This document shows positions 1 to 6,444 of a stretch of 53,731 nt of DNA, one piece after another. The notes beneath the pieces were generated by a model. It saw nothing but the letters and a program-made list of their open reading frames with translations. It searched no databases and was not told where the DNA came from. Every line of letters starts with the position of its first letter. Within the stretch, counting starts at the first letter, position 1. The DNA lies in contig NZ_VZZK01000037.1 of NCBI RefSeq assembly GCF_008806385.1, positions 1-53,731 on the forward strand, written 5' to 3'. A program made the position numbers and the translations under genes. The DNA is from Methylobacterium soli. Lineage in GTDB: Bacteria; Pseudomonadota; Alphaproteobacteria; Rhizobiales; Beijerinckiaceae.

Positions 1-313
1 GGACATCGACAACGTGCGCCTCACCCAGAAGGCGATCCTGCGCTTTCCCGCCTTCAACCAGCGGGTAACGCCCGAGATCGACGGCCAGGTGAGCCGGGTC
101 TCGGCGGATGTGACCACGGACCCGAAGAGCGGGATGAGCTACTACACGGCCCGGATCCGGGTGGCGGAGGACCAGCGCGAGCGCCTTGGCGGGGTGCGGC
201 TGGTACCGGGCATGCCGGTGGAGGCCTTCATGCAGATCGGCGAGCGCTCGGTGCTGAGCTATCTCACCAAGCCGCTGACCGACCAGATCGCCAAGGCTTG
301 GCGTGAGCGGTAA
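1..313 (+). CDS. HlyD-family type I secretion periplasmic adaptor, 3' end only
   Basis: The frame is already open at the left edge, so only about the last 103 codons are present; it ends at TAA 311-313. The visible protein matches the C-terminal half of the HlyD/PrsE membrane-fusion family: a beta-barrel segment reading 'DIDNVRLTQKAILRFPAFNQ', then 'LVPGMPVEAFMQIGERS', ending in a short helix near the inner membrane ('LTDQIAKAWRER'). Such adaptors bridge an inner-membrane ABC exporter to a TolC-type outer-membrane channel. The partner ABC gene is probably just outside the window. A PrtD-type ATPase occurs in the window, but 50 kb away, so a link between the two is not shown. Family call is good; the substrate is unknown. 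Confidence 0.85.
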   Translation, partial: DIDNVRLTQKAILRFPAFNQRVTPEIDGQVSRVSADVTTDPKSGMSYYTARIRVAEDQRERLGGVRLVPGMPVEAFMQIGERSVLSYLTKPLTDQIAKAWRER

Positions 314-355
314 GACCTGGCGCGAGCGGTAGAGCCCGGCGCGAGCGCTCGGCCC
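299..355. repeat. Three degenerate 19-bp tandem copies at the HlyD stop
   Basis: Three consecutive 19-bp units (299-317, 318-336, 337-355) share the core GGCGYGAGCGGTARA, with decay in the third copy. The first unit contains the last codons and the TAA stop of the HlyD gene, so the array looks like local duplication of the gene's 3' end. No function is evident. Confidence 0.6.
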
Positions 356-456
356 ATCGCGCTTGCGCCGGTGGGCCGCGTCTGCCAAGGCGCTTGCGCA
401 GCCTGCATCCGGTGCCGCCGCACCGGTCCGCGGCGGGTGCGCGGAGCCGCTTGAGC

Positions 457-1551
457 ATGCAATGCCTCGTCATCGGCGCTGGAATCGTCGGGCTCGCCGT
501 CGCGCGGGCCCTGGCGGAGCGCGGCCACGACGTGATCGTCAGCGAGACCGAGAGCGCCATCGGGACGGGCGTGTCCTCGCGCAATTCCGAGGTCATCCAT
601 GCGGGCCTCTACTACCCGACCGGCTCCCTGCGGGCCCGGCACTGCGTCGCGGGTCGCCGGATGCTCTACGCGTTCTGCCAAAGCCACGGCGTCGCGCATG
701 CGCGCTGCGGCAAGCTCGTGGTGGCGACGCGCGAGGCGGAGACAGCCAAGATCGCGGCGATCCACGCCCAGGGTCTCGCCAACGGCGTCGAGAACCTGCA
801 TCTCCTCGACGGTGAGGCCGCCCGGGCCCTGGAGCCGAACCTCGCCTGCGTCGGCGCCCTCCTGTCCGAGGAGACCGGCATCGTCGACAGTCACGGCCTG
901 ATGCTGGCCCTGCAGGGCGACCTCGAGGCGCGGGGCGGCATGATCGCGTTCCGCACGCCCGTCGAGGGCTTGTCGCGCCGGGACGGGGTCTGGATCGCCC
1001 GGTTCGGCGGCGCGAGCGCGGGCGAGATGGAATGCGACGCCGTCGTCAACGCGGCGAGCCTCGGGGCGCAGGGGATCGCCGAGCGCACGCAGGGCTACCC
1101 GCCGGAGCGGCTGCCGCGCCTCGTCCTCGCCAAGGGGCATTATTTCGGCTGCACCGGCAAGGCCGCGTTCCGGCACCTGATCTACCCGGCCCCCGTCGAT
1201 GGCGGCCTCGGCACGCACCTGACCCTCGATCTCGCGGGGCGGATGCGCTTCGGCCCCGATGTCGAGTGGGTCGAACGGATCGACTACAGCGTCGATCCGG
1301 GCCGGAGCGCGGCGTTCACCGAATCGATCCGCCGCTACTGGCCCGGCCTTCCGGACGGCGCGCTCGTGCCCGATTACGCCGGCATCCGCCCGAAGCTCGT
1401 CGGACCCGGCGAGGCACCGGTGGATTTCCGCGTCGACGGGCCGGGCGAGCACGGAATGGCCGGCCTCGTGCACCTGTTCGGCATCGAGAGCCCCGGCCTC
1501 ACCGCCAGCCTGTCGCTGGCCGAGGACGTCGCGGACCGCCTCGGCGCCTGA
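457..1551 (+). CDS. lhgO: FAD-dependent oxidoreductase, L-2-hydroxyglutarate oxidase-like
   Basis: A protein of 364 residues beginning with a dinucleotide-binding fold: 'MQCLVIGAGIVGLAVARAL' carries the GxGxxG signature at residues 7-12, and an 'SSRNSEVIHAGLYYP' segment near residue 45 is typical of the LhgO/YgaF branch of the DAO family, where the FAD lies close to the substrate. LhgO oxidises L-2-hydroxyglutarate to 2-oxoglutarate at the membrane, feeding quinones. The ATG at 457 was chosen because the Rossmann strand starts there; an in-frame ATG at 394 would add 21 residues of low-complexity sequence. It is somewhat shorter than the E. coli enzyme. The next gene converges with a 9-bp gap. 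Family confident, exact substrate moderately so. Confidence 0.8.
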   Translation: MQCLVIGAGIVGLAVARALAERGHDVIVSETESAIGTGVSSRNSEVIHAGLYYPTGSLRARHCVAGRRMLYAFCQSHGVAHARCGKLVVATREAETAKIAAIHAQGLANGVENLHLLDGEAARALEPNLACVGALLSEETGIVDSHGLMLALQGDLEARGGMIAFRTPVEGLSRRDGVWIARFGGASAGEMECDAVVNAASLGAQGIAERTQGYPPERLPRLVLAKGHYFGCTGKAAFRHLIYPAPVDGGLGTHLTLDLAGRMRFGPDVEWVERIDYSVDPGRSAAFTESIRRYWPGLPDGALVPDYAGIRPKLVGPGEAPVDFRVDGPGEHGMAGLVHLFGIESPGLTASLSLAEDVADRLGA

Positions 1552-1560
1552 GCCGGCCCC

Positions 1561-1989
1561 TCAACGGGCGGGCGGATCCAGCACGCTGGCGGCGACGGCG
1601 TTCAGCGCCTCGCCGCAGCTCGCCGCCTGCTCGGGCGTGAAGCGCAGGATCAGGCGGGCCCCTCCGAGCAAGGTCGTCACCAGGACGGGCAGGCGCGCCG
1701 CGCTCAAGGTCCCGGTCTGCCAGCCCAGGACCGGCATGTGGGCGGAATGGATCGGCTCGCCCGGCGCCGGGCGCGGATGCCCGGGCGAGCACACCGCGCT
1801 GGCGGCCAGGAGGGCGAGGCCGAGTTCGGCCGCCTGCTCCGGCCCGATATCGACGGGAATCGAGCGTTCCCCGATCTGGATGCGGATGCGCGGATCGCCC
1901 GGCCCCATCTCGACGCCGAAGGTTGTTTTCGGCGGTGTCCCACTCTCGCTCACGACCGTGACCCTGCGCAGTTTCGACGCTTCTGCCAT
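1561..1989 (-). CDS. Hypothetical protein, 142 aa
   Basis: The product is not recognised. Starting at ATG 1989 it reads 'MAEASKLRRVTVVSESGTP', is soluble by appearance, lacks a signal peptide or membrane helix, and alternates beta-rich stretches ('RIRIQIGERSIPVDIGPEQA') with two alanine-rich helices, the last beginning 'FTPEQAASCGEALNAV'. The two 'PEQAAxxG' segments (middle and C-terminus) resemble each other and may be an internal duplication. The frame is open 70 codons further upstream, but that stretch is arginine-rich and looks like spurious open frame. It is divergent from sfnG with 320 bp between, so the two could share a control region; nothing else links them. Confidence 0.55.
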   Translation of the reverse strand: MAEASKLRRVTVVSESGTPPKTTFGVEMGPGDPRIRIQIGERSIPVDIGPEQAAELGLALLAASAVCSPGHPRPAPGEPIHSAHMPVLGWQTGTLSAARLPVLVTTLLGGARLILRFTPEQAASCGEALNAVAASVLDPPAR

Positions 1990-2219
1990 GCCGGCCCCGC
2001 TCGCGTCGACCCATTCCCTCCGCCGGGGCAGGCCTTGCCGGGCCGCGAGCGCCGCGCCGCCGTCGAGGCGAACCAACAAAACGATCCTCCCGCGCGGCCG
2101 ATCCGGAACGGGACGGTTTCGTCGAATTCGCCCCGAAAACAGCTTTTGCTTCCGTTGACGGAGGAAGTCTCCCCGGCAATGCTTGTCGAGACGAGCCACC
2201 GGTGAAATCTTATAGACGC

Positions 2220-2243
2220 ATTCTGAATAAATGTATTCGGAAT
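2220..2243. promoter_or_regulatory. Inverted repeat upstream of sfnG, candidate operator
   Basis: ATTCTGAAT (2220-2228), a 6-bp spacer and ATTCGGAAT (2235-2243) form an imperfect 9-bp inverted repeat with one mismatch, 66 bp before the sfnG ATG. It sits in a locally AT-rich island in the 320-bp divergent gap 1990-2309, directly after a possible -10 element TATAGA at 2211-2216. The rest of that gap shows no gene. The regulator that might bind is unknown. Confidence 0.4.
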
Positions 2244-2309
2244 GGGATCATTCATCGATCGACAGCCGGATCTCGACTTATTGACGACGCTCAATCCAGG
2301 AAACGCGCC

Positions 2310-3422
2310 ATGTTCCAGCCGCCCAGCCCCGAGCCGATCCGCTTCGCCTATTGGGTCCCGAACGTCTCGGGCGGCCTCGTCATCAGCCGCATCCCGCAGC
2401 GCACGAGCTGGGATGCGGCCTACAACCGGCGGCTGGCGCAGATCGCCGAGGAGGCGGGCTTCGACTACGCGCTGACGCAGATCCGCTTCACCGCCGGCTA
2501 CGGCGCCGAGTACCAGCACGAATCGGTCGCCTTCAGCCACGCGCTGCTCGCTGCCACGACCCGCCTGAAGGTGATCGCGGCGCTGCTCCCGGGCCCGTGG
2601 AATCCGACGCTCGCGGCCAAGCAGATCGCGACGATCAGCCAATTGTCCGAGGGGCGCATCGCCATCAACGTGGTGAGCGGCTGGTTCTCGGGCGAGTTCC
2701 GGGCGATCGGCGAGCCCTGGCTCGACCACGACGAGCGCTATCGCCGCTCCGAGGAATTCATCCGCGCGCTGCGCGGGATCTGGACCCAGGACGACTTCAC
2801 CTTCCGGGGCGATTTCTACCGCTACGCCAACTATACCCTGAAGCCGAAGCCGGCCGAGCCGCAGCCCGAGATCTTCCAGGGCGGCTCCTCCCGGGCGGCG
2901 CGGGACATGGCGGCCCGGGTCTCCGACTGGTACTTCACCAACGGCAACACCCCGGAGGGCATCCGCGCCCAGGTCGAGGACGTGCGGGCCAAGGCCGCCG
3001 CCAACGCGCGCCGGGTGAGGATCGGCGTGAACGCCTTCGTGATCGCCCGCGACACCGAGGCGGAAGCCCGCGCGGTGCTGCAGGAGATCATCGACCACGC
3101 CGACCCGGAAGCCGTGAAGGCCTTCGGGCACGAGGTCAAGAATGCCGGCAGGGCCTCGCCCGAGGGGGAGGGGAACTGGGCGAAGTCGAGTTTCGAGGAT
3201 CTCGTCCAGTACAATGACGGCTTCAAGACCAACCTGATCGGCACGCCGGACCAGATCGCCGAGCGCATCGTCGCGCTCAAGGAGGTCGGCGTCGACCTGG
3301 CGCTTCTGGCCTTCCTGCATTTCCAGGAGGAGGTCCAGTATTTCGGCGAGCAGGTGATCCCGCGCGTGCGCGCTCTGGAGGCGGTCCGGGACGCCGCCGC
3401 GGCACGCCCGGCCGCGGCCTGA
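2310..3422 (+). CDS. sfnG: FMNH2-dependent dimethylsulfone monooxygenase SfnG
   Basis: A 370-residue luciferase-like (LLM class) flavin monooxygenase. The N-terminus 'IRFAYWVPNVSGGLVIS' and the block 'DYALTQIRFTAGYGAE' are characteristic of SfnG, which converts dimethylsulfone plus FMNH2 and O2 to methanesulfinate, allowing dimethyl sulfide derivatives to be used as sulfur source. Other family signs are 'GRIAINVVSGWFSGEFRAIG' near residue 115 and 'EIFQGGSSRAARDMAA' near residue 190, the flavin phosphate region. The ATG at 2310 follows an AGGAAA ribosome-binding site; an upstream in-frame start at 2202 would lie inside the promoter region. The reductase that supplies FMNH2 and the usual SfnR/SfnB partners are not adjacent, so FMNH2 must come from elsewhere. 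Confidence 0.88.
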   Translation: MFQPPSPEPIRFAYWVPNVSGGLVISRIPQRTSWDAAYNRRLAQIAEEAGFDYALTQIRFTAGYGAEYQHESVAFSHALLAATTRLKVIAALLPGPWNPTLAAKQIATISQLSEGRIAINVVSGWFSGEFRAIGEPWLDHDERYRRSEEFIRALRGIWTQDDFTFRGDFYRYANYTLKPKPAEPQPEIFQGGSSRAARDMAARVSDWYFTNGNTPEGIRAQVEDVRAKAAANARRVRIGVNAFVIARDTEAEARAVLQEIIDHADPEAVKAFGHEVKNAGRASPEGEGNWAKSSFEDLVQYNDGFKTNLIGTPDQIAERIVALKEVGVDLALLAFLHFQEEVQYFGEQVIPRVRALEAVRDAAAARPAAA

Positions 3423-3453
3423 GGCCGGCGCCCGGGGCGCGCCCGAATTCGGC

Positions 3454-3483
3454 GCCAAGAAACGCGGTGCCAAGAAACGCGGT
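3454..3483. repeat. Two tandem 15-bp copies
   Basis: GCCAAGAAACGCGGT occurs twice in immediate succession (3454-3468 and 3469-3483) in the gap between sfnG and the alkA-ada fusion, flanked on both sides by GC-rich GGGCGCGCCC-like arms. It may be part of a transcription terminator structure, but there is no T-tract. Confidence 0.6.
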
Positions 3484-3539
3484 GCCGGGCGCGCCCGCCT
3501 CGGCTATCGGGCGCGGGCCCGGAGGCCTATGACAGTCCC

Positions 3540-5669
3540 ATGCGACGCGGCCGCACAGAGCCATCGAGCCGCCCGACCGTCCCGGGCGGCCCCCACCCGA
3601 TCGCCTGCACGGCGCCCTACGATTGGGAGGGGATCCGGGCCTTCCTGGCCGCCCGGGCGGTTCCGGGCCTCGAACGCGTCACCTCCGGTGCCTACGCGCG
3701 CACGATCAGCCTCGGCGGGCGCCATGGCACGCTCCGCGTGCGCGAAGCGGGCGCGGCGGGCCTCATCGCGGATCTGCGCTTCCCGGATCCCGGAGCCATT
3801 CCGGCGATCCTGGCGCGGATCGGGCGCCTGTTCGACGTCGCGGCCGATCGCGCCGCCATCGGGGCGCAGCTGTCGGGCGATCCCGATCTCGCGCGCCTCG
3901 TCTCGGCCCGGCCCGGCCTGCGCGTGCCGGGCGCCTGGGATGGGTTCGAGCTCGGCGTGCGGGCGATCCTCGGCCAGCAGGTCTCGGTGACGGCCGCGAC
4001 CCTGCTCGCCGCGGCGCTCGTGGCCACCTACGGGCCTCCCCTCGCGGCCGAGGCCGAGCCCGGTCTCAGCCACGTCTTTCCCGCGCCGCAGGACCTCGCC
4101 GAGGCCGACATCTCTCGGGCGCTCAACATGCCGCGCGCCCGCGGCGCGGCGATCCGGAGCCTCGCGGCGGCCGCGGCCGCGGACCCGACCCTGTTCGCAC
4201 CGGGCCAGGGTCTGGCCGCCGCGGTGGCGCGGCTGACGGCCTTGCGGGGCATCGGTCCCTGGACGGCGCAGTACATCGCGATGCGGGCCCTGCGCGAGCC
4301 CGACGCCCTGCCGCCGGGCGATATCGGCCTGCTGCGCGCCCTCGAAACCGGGCAGCGGCGCCCGAGCCGCGCCGAACTCCTCAATCGCGCCGAAGGCTGG
4401 CGGCCCTGGCGCGCCTACGCGGCGATGCATCTCTGGGCGGCCGACGCGGATTCGGCGCCAGCGCGATGCGGGAGCAAGGACCGGGATGCGGGCGCTCCGC
4501 GAACCGGTGAGAGTGCGGCCTCGCGGGGTGCCGACGGCGCCCCCTCGGAGGAGATGGCGATGCCGATCACGGACCTGCAGACCGAGACCCGGGCGGAGGA
4601 CGACGCCGGGCGCTGGGCCGCGCTCGCCAGCCGGGACCGCCGCGCCGACGGCCAGTTCGTCTACGCGGTGCGCACCACCGGGATCTATTGCCGCCCGAGC
4701 TGCGCGGCGCGCGCCGCCCGGCCCGAGAACGTGCGCTTCCATCCCACCTGCGAGGCCGCGGAGGCGGCCGGCTTCCGGCCCTGCAAGCGCTGCCGCCCGA
4801 ACGAGGCGGCGCCGGAGGCGCGCCAGGCCGCCGCGATCGCCCGCGCCTGCCGGCTGATCGAGACGGCCGAGACGCTGCCGGTCCTCGACGACCTCGCCCG
4901 CGCGGCCGGGATGAGCCCCTTCCACTTCCACCGGGTCTTCAAGCGGATCACCGGGGTCACGCCCAGGGCCTATGCGGGGGCGCGGCGGGCGGAGCGCGTC
5001 GCCGAGGGCCTTCAGGAGGCCGGGACCGTGACGGAGGCGATCTACGCGGCAGGCTACAATTCCGCGAGCCGCTTCTATGCCGGCGCGCGCCTCGGCATGA
5101 CCCCGACGGCCTATCGCCGGGGCGGGGCCGGCACCCGGATCCGCTTCGCGCTCGGCGCCTGCTCGCTCGGCGCCATCCTGGTGGCGGCGACCGAGCGGGG
5201 TGTCTGCGCGATCCTGCTTGGGGACGATCCGGACGCCCTGCTGCGGGACCTTCAGGATCGCTTCCCCGCGGCCGAGCTGGTGGGGGGCGAGGCCGATTTC
5301 GAGGCGCTGGTCGCGCGGGTCGTGGGCTTCGTCGAGGCGCCGGCCGGCGCCTTCGGGCTGCCCCTCGATATCGGCGGCACCGCGTTCCAGCAGCGCGTCT
5401 GGGAGGCCCTGCGCCGGATCCCGGCCGGCACCACCGCGAGCTACGCCGAGATCGCGCGCGCCATCGGGGCACCCACCGCCACGCGGGCGGTGGCGCGGGC
5501 CTGCGGGCAGAACGCCCTCGCGGTGGCGATCCCGTGCCATCGCGTGGTGCGCCAGGACGGCGCCCTGTCCGGCTATCGCTGGGGCGTCGCGCGCAAGCGC
5601 GATCTCCTCGCCCGCGAGGGCGTCGCCCGACCTGATGGCGTCGCGCTCCGCGAGAGCGTCGACCGGTGA
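3540..5669 (+). CDS. ada: AlkA-Ada fusion: 3-methyladenine DNA glycosylase joined to Ada regulator/methyltransferase
   Basis: One uninterrupted 709-codon frame joins two repair proteins. Residues about 23-290 are an AlkA-type glycosylase: helix-hairpin-helix 'LRGIGPWTAQYIAMRAL' followed by 'PPGDIGLLRAL', placing the catalytic Asp at 261. A linker of roughly 45 residues follows. Residues about 345-709 are a full Ada: zinc/methylphosphotriester module with Cys 384, 388, 415 and 418 ('YCRPSC', 'PCKRC'), an AraC-type HTH ('MSPFHFHRVFKRITGVTPRAY') and an O6-alkylguanine transferase with acceptor Cys 666 in PCHRV. It would remove 3-methyladenine, repair O6-methylguanine and activate the adaptive response. 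A strong internal ribosome-binding site before ATG 4560 could also yield free Ada. The 5' start is uncertain: the nearest GGAGG (3521-3525) is 14 nt from ATG 3540 and better placed for an out-of-frame ATG at 3529. Confidence 0.85.
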   Translation: MRRGRTEPSSRPTVPGGPHPIACTAPYDWEGIRAFLAARAVPGLERVTSGAYARTISLGGRHGTLRVREAGAAGLIADLRFPDPGAIPAILARIGRLFDVAADRAAIGAQLSGDPDLARLVSARPGLRVPGAWDGFELGVRAILGQQVSVTAATLLAAALVATYGPPLAAEAEPGLSHVFPAPQDLAEADISRALNMPRARGAAIRSLAAAAAADPTLFAPGQGLAAAVARLTALRGIGPWTAQYIAMRALREPDALPPGDIGLLRALETGQRRPSRAELLNRAEGWRPWRAYAAMHLWAADADSAPARCGSKDRDAGAPRTGESAASRGADGAPSEEMAMPITDLQTETRAEDDAGRWAALASRDRRADGQFVYAVRTTGIYCRPSCAARAARPENVRFHPTCEAAEAAGFRPCKRCRPNEAAPEARQAAAIARACRLIETAETLPVLDDLARAAGMSPFHFHRVFKRITGVTPRAYAGARRAERVAEGLQEAGTVTEAIYAAGYNSASRFYAGARLGMTPTAYRRGGAGTRIRFALGACSLGAILVAATERGVCAILLGDDPDALLRDLQDRFPAAELVGGEADFEALVARVVGFVEAPAGAFGLPLDIGGTAFQQRVWEALRRIPAGTTASYAEIARAIGAPTATRAVARACGQNALAVAIPCHRVVRQDGALSGYRWGVARKRDLLAREGVARPDGVALRESVDR
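4547..4562 (+). promoter_or_regulatory. Internal ribosome-binding site and ATG at the AlkA/Ada junction
   Basis: GGAGGAG (4547-4553) lies 6 nt before ATG 4560, which is in frame with the fusion and opens exactly where Ada homologues begin ('MPITDLQTETRAEDDAG'). A second in-frame ATG is at 4554. This arrangement suggests two formerly separate genes whose intervening stop was lost, with Ada still able to be translated independently. Confidence 0.6.
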
Positions 5670-6367
5670 GCGATCGCGTCGAGGCGCTCGACTGGGACCG
5701 GATCGCGGCCGATCTCGACGCGTTCGGCTGCGCCGCCATGGGCCGGCTCCTCGAACCCGAGGCCTGCGCGGCCCTGCGCGCCCTCTATTCGGAGGAGGCG
5801 CCGTTCCGCAGCCGGATCGTCATGGCCCGGCACGGGTTCGGGCAGGGCGAGTACAAGTACTACGCCTATCCCCTGCCGGCCCCGATCGCGGCCCTGCGCC
5901 CGCGCCTCTACGCGCGCCTGGCGCCGGTCGCCAATCGCTGGAATGCCGCGATGGACCTGCCGACCCGCTATCCGCCGGCGCATGCGGAATTCCTGGCGCG
6001 CTGCCACGAAGCCGGCCAGGAGCGGCCGACGCCGCTGCTGCTGCGCTACGGGCCGGGCGACTACGATTGCCTGCACCAGGACCTCTACGGCGCGCATGTC
6101 TTCCCGCTGCAGGTGGCGATCCTGCTGTCGCAGCCGGGCGAGGATTTCACCGGCGGCGCCTTCGTCCTTACCGAGCAGCGGCCCCGGATGCAGTCGCGGG
6201 CGGAGGTGGTGCCGCTCGCCCGCGGCGAGGCCGTGGTCTTCGCCGTCCACACCCGCCCGGTCGAGGGCCGGCGGGGCACCTATCGGGTGAATCTGCGCCA
6301 CGGCGTCAGCCGGGTGCGAACGGGCGAGCGCTACACCACCGGCATCATCTTCCACGACGCCCAATAG
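5666..6367 (+). CDS. 2OG-Fe(II) oxygenase coupled to ada
   Basis: A 233-residue protein starting at GTG 5666, whose GTGA overlaps the TGA stop of the AlkA-Ada gene, so translation is probably coupled. It has the jelly-roll iron site of 2-oxoglutarate oxygenases: H137-x-D139 in 'CLHQDLYGAH' and a distal His 212 in 'NLRHGVSRV', with nearby arginines that could bind 2-oxoglutarate. Members of this family next to ada/alkA are presumed AlkB-like dealkylases, removing alkyl groups oxidatively from DNA or protein. It is not classical AlkB in sequence, so the function is inferred from fold and operon position. Confidence 0.8.
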   Translation: MSDRVEALDWDRIAADLDAFGCAAMGRLLEPEACAALRALYSEEAPFRSRIVMARHGFGQGEYKYYAYPLPAPIAALRPRLYARLAPVANRWNAAMDLPTRYPPAHAEFLARCHEAGQERPTPLLLRYGPGDYDCLHQDLYGAHVFPLQVAILLSQPGEDFTGGAFVLTEQRPRMQSRAEVVPLARGEAVVFAVHTRPVEGRRGTYRVNLRHGVSRVRTGERYTTGIIFHDAQ

Positions 6368-6406
6368 GAGCGTTGCCCGGACAAGCCGGGGCGCACCCGG
6401 CCGGTG

Positions 6407-6436
6407 GCGCGCGGAGCCTCGCGAGGTCCCGCGCGC
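6407..6436. terminator. Long hairpin between convergent genes
   Basis: GCGCGCGG (6407-6414) pairs with CCGCGCGC (6429-6436) around an inner perfect palindrome CCTCGCGAGG (6417-6426), giving a stem of about 15 bp with one A-C mismatch. It lies in the 77-bp gap between the oxygenase and CoA-transferase genes, which converge, so a bidirectional terminator is likely; there is no clear T-tract on either strand. Confidence 0.45.
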
Positions 6437-6444
6437 GAGGCCGC

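Noticed and set aside
264..1473. Minus-strand genes opposite the LhgO-like gene
   Set aside because: Arginine/alanine-rich translations without motifs; the plus-strand frame has a clear FAD-binding fold.
2104..2130. An EcfG general-stress promoter (GGAAC-N16/17-CGTT) beginning at GGAAC near 2106
   Set aside because: No CGTT occurs at the required spacing.
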